DNA of 64,000 nt from UBA1952 sp965246905 (lineage in GTDB: Bacteria > Bacteroidota > Bacteroidia > Chitinophagales > Chitinophagaceae): assembly GCA_965246905.1 (NCBI GenBank), contig CBDFFZ010000007.1, positions 1 to 64,000 on the forward strand, read 5' to 3'. Made by a program: the position numbers and the translations under genes. Positions 18,027-26,623 of this stretch are shown here, in pieces (the first letter of the stretch is position 1; each line of letters begins with the position of its first letter). The notes beneath the pieces were generated by a model. That model searched no databases and was not told the DNA's origin. It saw only the letters and a list, made by a program, of their open reading frames with translations.

Positions 18027-18638
18027 TTAATCGGCTACGAAGTCCGGGTGATCCTTGCGGAAGTTCTGGATGAGCCGATCGATGATGGCAAGTTGGCGCT
18101 CGCATTGGGCGAGGGTTTCGCGGATGTTGGTGGTGGCTGTTTTTTTGGCTACGATGCTGCGGCGGGGGGCGCCGATGCCGGTGCTGAAGGCAGTGATAGC
18201 ATCGTCGAGGCTGCGGATCTCCTCGGGGCCTGCGTGATAGTCTGCAAGTGCCGCGGCATTGGCAGTCGCCGTATCGCGCACGAGGCCGGCGGTGATGAGC
18301 AGCAGGTTGTCGCGCATTTTTTCGAGGCCGGAGGGGGTAAACTCCATATTATGCTCGAGGGCGGCGTTGGAGGTGGCCATTCCGTAAGCCTGGATGTTGC
18401 CGCTGGTGAGCAGCGTGAGCGCCTCGAGGATGCTGCGCTGCCCGGACTTGGTGATGGTGGCGCCGGTGCTGCCGGTTAGCTGCTTGCGGGCGTCGGGGGC
18501 GATGGCTTCCCAGCCGGCTACGAAAGCATTGTGTGCGGCGCCGATACCCGGGGAGTTGCGCCAGAGGGCTTCATTGTCGCGCAGCACGAGCTCGATGGGC
18601 TCGAAGGTGGAGAATTTGTCTTCCTGATCTTTGTTCAT
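18027..18638 (-). CDS. Hypothetical all-helical protein
   Basis: The 203-residue protein has no signal peptide or membrane segment. The sequence is Ala/Leu-rich with regular amphipathic helices (for example SILEALTLLTSGNIQAYGMA and TNIRETLAQCERQLAIIDRL), suggesting a helical bundle. I do not recognise the family. It begins at ATG 18638 in a well-used frame, and the codon usage looks like the surrounding core genes. The 21-bp repeat array lies just upstream of it (18765-19043). Function unknown. Confidence 0.7.
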   Translation of the reverse strand: MNKDQEDKFSTFEPIELVLRDNEALWRNSPGIGAAHNAFVAGWEAIAPDARKQLTGSTGATITKSGQRSILEALTLLTSGNIQAYGMATSNAALEHNMEFTPSGLEKMRDNLLLITAGLVRDTATANAAALADYHAGPEEIRSLDDAITAFSTGIGAPRRSIVAKKTATTNIRETLAQCERQLAIIDRLIQNFRKDHPDFVAD

Positions 18639-18764
18639 TGTTTCTGTTTTTTTAGGAGTGTGATGAGATGTTGGGCTACTGAGGGCCGGACAATTATGGG
18701 CGGATAATTATTTAGGAGCAATTACCGCGCCAAACTTTTTAACGTCCGGGCGTTGAAGGAAACG

Positions 18765-19043
18765 TTGGCGGTGGGCGGAGCCGAGTTCGCGCATGGCGAA
18801 GTGGCGTTCCGGTTTGGCGAAGGGGCGTTTGTGCGCGGGAGAGTGGGCTTCGCGCGGGGACGAGTTGCCTTCACATTGCGAGAAGAAGCGTTCGCGTAAG
18901 GGCGAGATGGATTCGCGTGGGGGCAAGATACGTCCGCGCCAGGGCGAGATAGCTTCGCGTTTGCGCGAGATGGCTTCGCGCGTGGGAGAGAATGGTTCGC
19001 GGCCGAACGTATAATCGTAGCGAATATTTATGAGGGGTTCGCG
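18765..19043. repeat. Array of about 14 degenerate 21-bp tandem repeats (array 1)
   Basis: A TTCGCG-like core recurs exactly every 21 bases at 18765, 18786, 18807 and so on to 19038, with one very degenerate unit at 19017. The approximate unit is GAGATGGCTTCGCG followed by 3 variable bases and GGGC. Because 21 is a multiple of three, the frames through it give 7-residue repeats (GEMxSRx), but no frame covers it convincingly as a gene. Eight in-phase copies of a related unit occur at about 42790-42960. Confidence 0.9.
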
Positions 19044-19357
19044 GCGGGATGTATGGGCGTCGGGAATATTTGTTTTAGAGTTTTGGGTTGGTTGAGCTGA
19101 AAAATGACCAAACAATTCTATTTCGCGCCGGGCGAGGTTGTTGGCGCGGCAAATCTCCTGATTGGCTGGTGAATGTTTACTTAGGGGCGTTACCGCCCTG
19201 AATCCCTTCACAGAAGGGCATGCTATTTAAACTTTGAGGTGGTCGCTTCGCGAACACCTCGAATAACGGGGCTTAGGGATAAGTATCTCTTTCATTCCGT
19301 TTTTAGAAGTGCTTTTGGCAGCAAAAACAAGTAAGTTTGTCTCCTAATCGTCTTAGA
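19044..19357. other. Spacer with one hairpin
   Basis: No gene was seen. A strong hairpin at 19236-19260 (GAGGTG + TCGC stem, TTC loop, one mismatch) has no T-run, so it is not a standard terminator. The region marks the change from core-like composition to the AT-rich island. Confidence 0.4.
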
Positions 19358-19477
19358 ATGAAAATAGAAGAGCCCCTGTTCGATTACAGTAAACCGAATG
19401 CGAAACACAGCATTCAAAATGCCGATTCTTTTTCGATAGTTAGTATGAAAAGAATGTTTGCTTTGATTGCTGTCTGA
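19358..19477 (+). CDS. Possible 39-residue leader ORF or gene remnant
   Basis: The ATG at 19358 opens 39 codons (starting MKIEEPLFDYSK, ending FALIAV) with a TGA stop two bases before the start of the nuclease-like gene. The close spacing could mean translational coupling, and the sequence reads like protein. It could also be the N-terminal stump of a larger lost gene. No family was recognised. Confidence 0.3.
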   Translation: MKIEEPLFDYSKPNAKHSIQNADSFSIVSMKRMFALIAV

Positions 19478-19479
19478 TT

Positions 19480-20394
19480 ATGCCCAATCAAGTCAAAATA
19501 AATTTTCTTGCCGAACTTCAAAAGAGATATGGCAGGCTAAATAAACTTCCAAATAGCTTGTCACTGTTCGAAATTGGCGATGGCCAGTTTAGGGTCTATG
19601 TACGTTATTCAAAAGTCCACGGCCAGAATCAATCCTTCTATGGGATTCGGAAAGAAGATTTAAGGCAACTTGACGGATTTAATTCGGCGGTCTGCTTTTT
19701 ATGGGATAATCAGATTGAGCCTTTATTCGTGCCTTACAATGAATTTGAGGAAATCTTTTCTGTATTAGAGCCGGCATCTGATGGTCAAATTAAAGCGCAG
19801 ATATATCAGGAACCAGATAGTACGGAACTCTATCTCGCCAATGCAGGTCGCTTTAACGTCGAAAGCTTTTTTGGATGGAGTTATTTAGAAAGCCTGATTG
19901 ATTTAAGTAAGCTCATTACCATTCCCGATTTTACACATTCTCAAATACAAACCCTTATAGGAGCAATAGGTATTAATAGAGGCTACGATATCTGGATTCC
20001 ATCGAATGATAAAGGTCGTCTTGACTGGAAGATTACTCAACAATTTGAATGTCGCTACGATCTACCAGAGCGGTATATGCGGGTCAACGATGTAATTAGA
20101 GAAATTGATGTAATGTGGCTAAAAAGAGGATCAACAGAGTTAGCGGCGATGTTTGAAGTGGAACATTCAACACCGATTTATTCCGGCCTCCTTCGATTTA
20201 ATGATCTCCATTTGATCGAGCCTAATCTAAGACCTAAATTTAGCATTGTCTCCAACGATCTAAGGAGGGCGCTTTTCCTGCGGCAGATCAACAGACCAAC
20301 ATTCAAGATGAGTGGCCTATCAGAATTGTGCAACTTTCTTGAATATAAAGATGTTTACGGTTGGTTCAAAAGAATTTCAAACTCAAAATCATGA
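19480..20394 (+). CDS. Putative PD-(D/E)XK-like nuclease of a restriction/defence type
   Basis: The 304-residue protein is soluble. Residues about 208-240 read REIDVMWLKRG, then AAMFEVEHSTPIYSGLLRF. This Asp...Glu-x-Glu pattern with FEVEHST-IYSGLLR fits a PD-(D/E)XK-type active site, and I associate it with restriction-like proteins. The N-terminal 200 residues are not recognised. Base composition is more AT-rich than the flanking core genes, pointing to transfer. The next small gene overlaps it by four bases (ATGA), so the two form a unit. No methyltransferase partner is intact nearby. The nuclease call is an inference from the motif. Confidence 0.5.
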   Translation: MPNQVKINFLAELQKRYGRLNKLPNSLSLFEIGDGQFRVYVRYSKVHGQNQSFYGIRKEDLRQLDGFNSAVCFLWDNQIEPLFVPYNEFEEIFSVLEPASDGQIKAQIYQEPDSTELYLANAGRFNVESFFGWSYLESLIDLSKLITIPDFTHSQIQTLIGAIGINRGYDIWIPSNDKGRLDWKITQQFECRYDLPERYMRVNDVIREIDVMWLKRGSTELAAMFEVEHSTPIYSGLLRFNDLHLIEPNLRPKFSIVSNDLRRALFLRQINRPTFKMSGLSELCNFLEYKDVYGWFKRISNSKS

Positions 20395-20546
20395 AAAAGC
20401 TTTGGATAGTTGTTTATGTTCATCGCGGTATGATTCAAGACCCGGAGTTGTTCTTTGATGCAGAATCTGCCCTTACAAGGGAGACAGAAATTCGTCAAAC
20501 CATGAATCGTGATTATATGAACTTGAGGTGTTTGAAAAGAATTTAG
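20391..20546 (+). CDS. Small protein coupled to the nuclease-like gene, apparently frameshifted near its end
   Basis: The 51-residue product starts MKKLWIVVYVHRG, with its ATG overlapping the upstream stop by four bases. As read it ends DYMNLRCLKRI. One extra base after 20516 would instead give DYDELEVFEKNLE and a TAA at 20549, a far more protein-like acidic tail. I infer a one-base deletion, or a sequencing error, that changed the last 11 or so residues. Its tight coupling suggests it works with the nuclease-like protein, perhaps as a regulator or immunity factor. Confidence 0.5.
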   Translation: MKKLWIVVYVHRGMIQDPELFFDAESALTRETEIRQTMNRDYMNLRCLKRI

Positions 20547-20556
20547 AATAAAGCGG

Positions 20557-20952
20557 TTAACCACGGTCTATTTGGGTAGTGACTCTTTGCATTAGATACT
20601 TATCAAAGCTAAGCAGCCCTTCCCACCCAATACGATGTGGGAAAACCAAAAGGTGTAGTAGATACATTTTGGGATTAGACCGCAAGAATTTGGGGATAGC
20701 TACAGTATTAGTTTTTAATCGATTCTCTAACCGGCTCCAACTTTCTGTTCGATGACTTGGGTAGGTATGCCTTATACCATCGCACCGCCAATTAAGATAG
20801 TCTACTAAGACTTTAGGCTCCATCCTTTCCAAGTAAATCTTTGTTATTAATGGCCATATGTGAGATAGATACTCCCTAAAGCCTTCTTTCACACATAACA
20901 ATATCAGCGATTCCAAGTAATGCGATGTGCCAACTCGATTGTTTCTATGGCA
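20557..20952 (-). pseudogene. N-terminally truncated gene of unknown family
   Basis: A minus-strand frame is open from about 20952 down to the stop at 20557. It encodes roughly 130 residues including ESLILLCVKEGFREYLSHIW and LRSNPKMYLLHLLVFPHRIG. The protein-like sequence continues upstream of the only possible starts (a TTG at 20916), then hits an in-frame TGA right where the AhpD-like fragment begins. I read this as the C-terminal part of a gene cut off at that junction. No family was recognised. The convergent small gene ends 10 bases away. Confidence 0.45.
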
Positions 20953-20959
20953 TCACCTC

Positions 20960-21175
20960 GCAACTCGTTATGGTGCCCAACCTTCACCAGACGATGGCCA
21001 CTTCTCTGCCGCTGCTGGAAGGCTATATTGGGCTAAGCGGCGCGCTGGGCAAGGGCACGCTGGGGCTGAAAACGGCCACGCTCATTGCCCTGGCCGTGGC
21101 AGAAGCCAATGCCTGCGATTACTGCCTTTCCGCGCACACCTTCATCGGCGCTAATATGGCAAAGCCGGATGAACT
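20960..21175 (+). pseudogene. Fragment of an AhpD-like / carboxymuconolactone decarboxylase-family gene
   Basis: About 70 residues match the core of this family: MVPNLHQTMATSLPLLEGYI, then IALAVAEANACDYCLSAHTF, with the CxxC-xxxHxx redox motif (CDYCLSAH) intact. Full proteins run to about 150-180 residues. Here the frame ends in a TGG-TAA at 21190-21195, and the protein-like part stops near 21172, where an HsdM-like frame takes over. The left edge abuts the truncated minus-strand gene. It is a stranded internal fragment, not a working gene. Confidence 0.7.
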
Positions 21176-21553
21176 GTTTATGAGGATGTGGTAAAGCGTG
21201 AGCAGGAAAAGCTTTTGTACTTCCTGTTAGCTTATCCACAAAAGACATTGTTAATAAAGTCAAACCCGACTGGCAAAAACGAAGCAGAGAAAGAGTTTCT
21301 GGGCTATGAGTTCAGCAATCGCTGCGGGCATGAAGGCATTAAGCCATATGGTGCTAAGACTATCCAAGAGGCGACCCGGCTTTACGATGAATGGACTTCA
21401 TTGAATCCGGAAAAAGTAAACACATACATCTACAAAGCCTTCTTAGGCGAGGATGCTGAAGTGATTGAGAACCTGCAAGGCAATGTAAACTATCAGCGGT
21501 TGGTGGACATGATGAATTTTGAGCGTGTTGAATTCTCAAAGTCAATGTCTTAG
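21168..21553 (+). pseudogene. C-terminal fragment of a type I restriction methylase subunit (HsdM)
   Basis: The frame from about 21168 (TVYEDVVKREQEKLLYFLLA) to the TAG at 21551 contains FLGYEFSNRCGHEGI and a helical tail, as seen at the C-terminus of N-6 adenine DNA methylases of type I restriction systems. The catalytic NPPY region and SAM-binding domain are missing. An in-frame TGA immediately precedes it, at the join with the AhpD-like fragment. An HsdS-like reading frame follows 34 bases later, the normal hsdM-hsdS order. It cannot be a working methylase. Confidence 0.6.
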
Positions 21554-21587
21554 CTTTAAAAAAAAAATTGGTTGATTACTCGGTATT

Positions 21588-22680
21588 TTGGGAGCGGAGA
21601 ATCTTGTTCAACTAAGCGATGTTGCAACTATACAGAAGGGCACCTCAATAACGAAATTAGAAACACAGCCTGGAATAATCCCTGTGATTGCTGGCGGAAA
21701 GGAAGCAGCTTATTACCACAATGTTGCAAACCGTTCTGGTGACGTAATTACTGTAAGTGCGTCTGGCGCGAGTGCTGGCTTTGTAAACTTTTTTACAGAA
21801 GACATCTTCGCATCTGACTGCAATACTATCCAATCCAAGAATGTTAGTAAAATTTTCCACAAGTTTTTTATATCGTTTACTCAAACAACTTCAACCTGTA
21901 ATTACTAATACACAGCGAGGTCAAGCACAGCCACATCTCTATGCAAGCGATTTAGAAAGAATAAAGATTCCACTTCCCAAAGAGGCAGAGCAAACAATAG
22001 CTCTAAACCAGCTGAATGCCATTGAAGAACAAGCAACACGGCTTAGTTCAGAAATGGAACAATTGAAAAACAATAGGCAATCTCTTACTGAGAATGCCGG
22101 AGGCCGGCTAGTTAGGCTATATGAGATAACTTCAAAAATTGGAAGTGGTGCTACGCCACTACGTGGCGAACGCTCTTATAAAAAGAACAGTATAACCCTC
22201 ATTCGTAGCCAAAATGTCCACGATAATCAATTTGTGGAAAAGGGATTGGCTTTTATCAGTGATGAACAAGCTAAAGAACTTGATAACGTTACTTTGAAAG
22301 AAGGAGATGTCCTTTTTAATATTACTGGAGCTTCCGTATGTTGTTGCTGTATCGTTGATACTGAATTTTTGCCTGCAAGAGTTAATCAACACGTTGCTAT
22401 AATCAGGACAAATGATATGGCACTTCCGAAGTATGTACAACAAGTTCTCATCAGTCCAAAGTTCAAAGAAGAGTCACTGAATATTGCCAATAGTGCAACA
22501 ACAAGATGGGCTATAACGAAAACCCAACTAGAAGACTATCGCATACCTCTGCCGATGCTTGAGCAACAACGTGCAATTATAGCGCAGATCACACAGATAG
22601 AAGAGCAGATGTGCTTACTGCAGGAGGAGTTAGATAATATCCACAAAATGAAAGAGGCCGTCTTGAAAAAATTTCTATAA
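21588..22680 (+). pseudogene. Type I restriction specificity subunit (HsdS), frameshifted
   Basis: Two overlapping frames together make one HsdS. Frame 1 (21588-21908) carries VQLSDVATIQKGTSITK and DIFASDCNTIQSKN, the first target-recognition domain. Frame 2 (to 22680) resumes with FLYRLLKQLQPVITNTQRGQ, the first conserved helix, then a second recognition domain (VRLYEITSKIGSGATPLRGE) and a final coiled coil. The shift falls at about 21840-21880. An in-frame TGA at 21573 blocks any upstream start, leaving only TTG 21588. With the shift, and no intact HsdM or HsdR here, the system is dead. Confidence 0.75.
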
Positions 22681-22685
22681 TGGTT

Positions 22686-23349
22686 ATGGATAAAGAATCC
22701 GCTGAAGGAAATTTAGTATGGTATGCCAACTACGGCTCTAATCTTTCAAGAGATCGGTTCCTGTGCTATATACGGGGTGGTACACCTAAAGGGTCTGAAA
22801 AATATTGTTCACCATGCGCTGATGATACTCTCCGGTGCCGAGATGCAGCTGTCGCTATTCCCTACCAACTCTACTTCGCAGAACATGGCTCTGGATGGGA
22901 TGGCGGCGGTATAGCATACATCTATCTTTCTAAGACCGAAGAGAATGCTACGCTTGGCAGAATGATCTTGTCACCCTCGAACAATTTAAAGAGGTGGTGA
23001 GTAAAGAGAACAACAACACCACAAAGCCGATAGACTTTGCCACAACTATAGAAGTTGGCGGTTCTATGTACAGAAACACCCGATTTCATGGTTTATCATG
23101 TTGCTCGGATATAAAGATGGTTTCCCGATTTTTACGTTCACTGCTAATCCTGAGCACAATGAATTCAATCGGCCTTCCATAGGATACCTAAATCAAATAA
23201 TTACTGGCCTGAAAGAATGCTATGCTTTAGGCGATGAAAATATTGCCGATTACCTGATTAAGAAAAACGGAATACGCACCAGTTACACTCGTAACGAACT
23301 GCTTTCTCTGATTCAGACAGGAGATAAACCGAATAAAGACGATAAGTAA
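22686..23349 (+). pseudogene. Gamma-glutamylcyclotransferase-like protein, two frameshifts
   Basis: Reading starts at the ATG at 22686 with VWYANYGSNLSRDRFLCYI; the YGSNL motif is the substrate/phosphate-loop signature of the gamma-glutamylcyclotransferase-like fold. The frame fails near 22965 and resumes as LVTLEQFKEVVSKENN. It fails again near 23095 and resumes as MLLGYKDGFPIFTFTANPEH to the TAA at 23349. Joined, the three pieces give a protein of about 220 residues. Each piece alone is too short. It lies between the HsdS remnant and the IS630 remnant. Confidence 0.65.
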
Positions 23350-23397
23350 TATCAACACGCCGAAGTAATATAGCATGATATTTGAATAGTTCAGAGC

Positions 23398-24452
23398 ATG
23401 TCATTACCCATTGTCGTCCCGGTGAAAGAACCGGTCGAAGATCTGAAAAAGCTGCTCGCCAAAGTATCCCCCCATCATCGTCCACGCCTGAAGATGCTCG
23501 TCCTGATCGCTTCCGGTACCGATAACAATACCGGGCTGGCCAATAAAACCGGTGCTTCCCTACGTTCTGTTATCCGCTGGAAAGACAGTTACAGCAAGGG
23601 TGGGCTCGATGCCCTGTGTTCCGATAAGCGCGGTGGCGACCATCGTTCCGCTTTCGATGAAGCGGCAAAGCAGAAGCTCAAAGAAAAGCTCCACGATCCT
23701 AAAGACGCCTTTACCTCTTTCGGTCAGGCACAGGCCTGGATCAAATAGCATCTCGGAGTGGGGATGAACTACCACGCCGTCAACAAGTACCTGAAGCGAA
23801 ACTTCGGGGCTTCGCTCAAAGTGGGTCGCAAAAGCCACGTAAAAAAGGACGAAGCGGCTGTTGCCGTTTTTAAAAAACCTGCCTGAGACGCCGGAACATA
23901 TTAAGACTGAAAAGTTCCAATCATCCGGCTGCCAGACCATCAATCTCTATGCCCAGGATGAGCGCCGGTTCGGGTTATTGTCCATACAACGCAGGTGCCT
24001 GACGGCAAGGGGAATTAAGCCGGTAGTGCCCTATCAGCACCGGTAAAAACTGCTACCTGTTCGGGCCCTATTCGCCGATGAACGGAGATCATTTTACTTT
24101 AGCGTTCCCGTACTGCGATGGTATCTGCTTTGAACAATACCTGCAGGGGCTTTCTGTTTACAAGCCCCGGGAATTTAAGATCGTACTGCTGGATAATGGC
24201 GCCTTTCATAAGGCGAAGACCCTTGTGATTCCATCCAATATTGCATTACTATTTCTGCCACCTTACAGTCCGGAGCTAAACCCGGCAGAGCGGATATGGC
24301 GGGATATTAAGGATAAGCTGGCTAACCGGATCTTTCAAACCCTTGATGCGCTCTCCGATGCGGTAAGCGACATCGTCAAAGCCCTCACACCCGAAAACAT
24401 CTTTTCACTGGCCCGATGGAATGTGTATAAAAACTGTAATTTAGATGTCTAA
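23398..24452 (+). mobile_element. IS630-family transposase, inactivated
   Basis: Three pieces on the plus strand make one DDE transposase. Piece 1 (23398-23748) is the helix-turn-helix N-terminus and ends at an in-frame TAG. The frame reopens (HLGVGMNYHAVNKYLKRNFG), shifts near 23875 into a piece with the first catalytic Asp (AQDERRFGL), and shifts again near 24045. The last piece (24078-24452) contains VLLDNGAFHKAK and PPYSPELNPAERIW, the second Asp and the Glu of the IS630 triad. At least one stop and two shifts make it non-functional. The ends were not firmly placed. A possible right end lies at about 24440-24467. Confidence 0.85.
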
Positions 24453-24708
24453 ACGGTATAAAACAGAGAGGGGAGTGCGGCTATTTCGATTGTTCATAAA
24501 TTGATCTTTCACGTAGAAGGACTTCCAGTTGATATTTGTAAAAGTAAAAGCATTAAAAACGAGGGCAACATCAAATAACCCTATGGGCGCTGCAGTAACT
24601 TACGTAGGGAATGATAAAAGCAGTAAAAAATTCCACTTAAATACAAACAGACACCAATTTTGCAGTTATTTATATTCTCCGTACATTCGTGCCGGATTTA
24701 AAACAGGA
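24453..24708. other. Spacer between the IS630 remnant and the rimP leader
   Basis: About 250 bases without a convincing gene. The first 20 bases resemble a terminal inverted repeat of the IS (see findings). The rest should hold the promoter of the rimP operon, but no full TTTG/TAnnTTTG pair was found. Confidence 0.4.
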
Positions 24709-24735
24709 AGGGGGCATGTAGATGTCCCCTTCTTT
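24709..24735 (+). terminator. Hairpin in the rimP leader (terminator or attenuator)
   Basis: AAGGGGGCAT pairs with ATGTCCCCTT (one G-T pair) around the loop GTAG, followed by CTTTATT. The hairpin ends 10 bases before the rimP ATG at 24746. It could stop upstream transcripts, attenuate the rimP-nusA-infB operon, or control rimP translation. Confidence 0.5.
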
Positions 24736-24745
24736 ATTGCACATA

Positions 24746-25210
24746 ATGGAAAGCAGTACATCAGCATCTAAAAAAATCGAAGATTTATTATTACCGCTTC
24801 TCGAAGACAGCGATATGTTTGTGGTCAGTATCAAAATTACCGCTGGTAATAATGTAAAGGTTTACTTGGATGCAGATAGCGGGTTGAATATCAGCAAATG
24901 TGCCACTGTAAATCGTAAGCTGAATCACTTGCTGGAAGAATCGGGGATTTTTCCAGTAGATGATTATTCTATTGAGGTAAGCAGTCCCGGAATCGATGAG
25001 CCGCTGATTTCTATGCGTCAGTATCAAAAAAATATCGGGCGCACGGTGGAGGTAACTCCGCTGGAAGGGACAGAGCTATTAGGCATCCTGAAAGAAGTAA
25101 CAGACGATAAGATTATTATTCATGTTAAAGGACAAAAAAAGAAGGAGCCTGAAGATATAGAAGTGCCCTTCAGCTTTATTAAAAAAACAGTAGTGCAGGT
25201 AACTTTTTAA
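24746..25210 (+). CDS. rimP: Ribosome maturation factor RimP
   Basis: The protein has 154 residues from the ATG at 24746; an earlier in-frame start would run through the leader hairpin. The N-terminal alpha/beta domain contains VKVYLDADSGLNISKCATVN and the signature SIEVSSPGIDEPL. The C-terminal Sm-like barrel spans about 90-154. RimP binds free 30S subunits and is needed for their maturation. It is followed by nusA and infB, the classical order in many bacteria, which strongly supports the call. Confidence 0.95.
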   Translation: MESSTSASKKIEDLLLPLLEDSDMFVVSIKITAGNNVKVYLDADSGLNISKCATVNRKLNHLLEESGIFPVDDYSIEVSSPGIDEPLISMRQYQKNIGRTVEVTPLEGTELLGILKEVTDDKIIIHVKGQKKKEPEDIEVPFSFIKKTVVQVTF

Positions 25211-25255
25211 AAAGTAAATCCACCAGGCAACCAATCAACTTATCAAATAATTTAT

Positions 25256-26623
25256 ATGGCCAGCATTAATCTCATAGATTCATTTCAGGATTTTAAAGAG
25301 GCGGAAAATATTGACCGCCCGACGCTGATGCGCGTGCTTGAAGATGTATTTAAAACACTGATCCGCAAGAAATGGGGCAGTGATGATAACTTTGATGTTA
25401 TCGTAAACGACCAGACTGGTGATCTTGAAATTTTCCGTCGCCGTGAGATCGTGGAAGATGAGCTGCTCGAAGATGATCTTGCCCAGATTGCTTATACTGA
25501 GGCCATAAAAATAGAGCCGGATTACAGCGTTGGTGAAGAAGTTTATGAAGAAGTAGATGTGCTTGATTTTGGCCGCCGTGCTATTCTTGCTGCAAAGCAA
25601 ACACTCGCTGCGCGCATAGGCGATCTGAAGAAAGCACATCTGATGAAAAAGTATGAGGGCCGCATCGGTGATCTGATGACGGGCGAAGTTTACCAGATAT
25701 GGAAAAAGGAAATTCTCCTATTGGATGAAGAAGGCAATGAGCTCATCATGCCAAAAACAGAGCAGATCCCGGTAGATTTTTTTAAGAAAGGAGAAACCGT
25801 ACGTGCTGTGATCCGCAAAGTGGAAATGCGGAACAATAATCCGGTCATTATCCTGAGCCGTACGCATCCGGATTTTCTGGCTAAGCTGTTGGAAATCGAG
25901 GTTCCGGAAATTATGGACGGCCTCATCATGGTAAAGAAGATTGTGCGTGAGCCTGGAGAGCGTGCCAAAGTTGCCGTAGAAAGCTATGATGACCGTATTG
26001 ATCCGGTGGGCGCTTGTGTAGGAATGAAGGGCAGCCGCATCCATGGCATCGTTCGTGAGCTGCGCAATGAGAATATTGATATCATCAACTATACTGCAAA
26101 TGTGCAGTTATTGATACAGCGCGCTTTGACCCCTGCAAAGATTAACCGTATGGAGATCAACAATGAGAAGATGCGCGCTGAAGTATTTCTTGAGCCCGAT
26201 CAGGTATCGCTGGCTATTGGCAAGAAAGGGGTAAACATAAAGCTCGCGCAGGAGCTTTCCGGTTATAATATTGATGTATTCCGCGATGTGCAGGATACTG
26301 GCGCAGAATATGATTATGATCTTGACGAATTCAGCGATGAAATTGAAAGCTGGATCATAGATGAATTTAAACGCGTAGGTTACGATACTGCATTGAGCGT
26401 ATTGGAGCATTCTGTAGAGGAGCTGGTGCGCCGCACCGATCTTGAAGAGGTTACAATCCGGGACGTACAGGCAGTTCTTAAGCAGGAATTTGAGAATGAA
26501 AAGCCGGATGTGGCGGCAGAAGGCGAACCGGATACAGTAACAGAAGAAGAAAAACCCGATGTGGTAGCAGAAATTAAGCAGGAATCTGAAAATGAGCAGC
26601 AGGATGTACCAACAGCAGGGTAA
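25256..26623 (+). CDS. nusA: Transcription termination/antitermination factor NusA
   Basis: The protein has 455 residues. The N-terminal RNA-polymerase-binding domain is about 1-125. An S1 domain (about 133-200) has GEVYQIWKKEILLLDEEGNE. KH1 and KH2 follow (about 210-345), with VGACVGMKGSRIHGIVREL and LAIGKKGVNIKLAQELSGYN. A short C-terminal region ends in an acidic tail, where a KPDV-VAE-type segment appears twice (residues about 415-455). NusA binds the elongation complex and modulates pausing, termination and antitermination. The gene lies 45 bases after rimP. Confidence 0.97.
   Translation: MASINLIDSFQDFKEAENIDRPTLMRVLEDVFKTLIRKKWGSDDNFDVIVNDQTGDLEIFRRREIVEDELLEDDLAQIAYTEAIKIEPDYSVGEEVYEEVDVLDFGRRAILAAKQTLAARIGDLKKAHLMKKYEGRIGDLMTGEVYQIWKKEILLLDEEGNELIMPKTEQIPVDFFKKGETVRAVIRKVEMRNNNPVIILSRTHPDFLAKLLEIEVPEIMDGLIMVKKIVREPGERAKVAVESYDDRIDPVGACVGMKGSRIHGIVRELRNENIDIINYTANVQLLIQRALTPAKINRMEINNEKMRAEVFLEPDQVSLAIGKKGVNIKLAQELSGYNIDVFRDVQDTGAEYDYDLDEFSDEIESWIIDEFKRVGYDTALSVLEHSVEELVRRTDLEEVTIRDVQAVLKQEFENEKPDVAAEGEPDTVTEEEKPDVVAEIKQESENEQQDVPTAG

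Noticed and set aside
18765..19043. 21-bp array as a CRISPR
   Set aside because: Units are contiguous and degenerate with no unique spacers, 21 bp is too short for repeat plus spacer, and no cas genes are near. The same applies to 42790-42965.
17652..24452. tRNA-Lys as the integration site of the decayed island
   Set aside because: No second copy of the tRNA 3' end was seen at the island's right side and no integrase is present.
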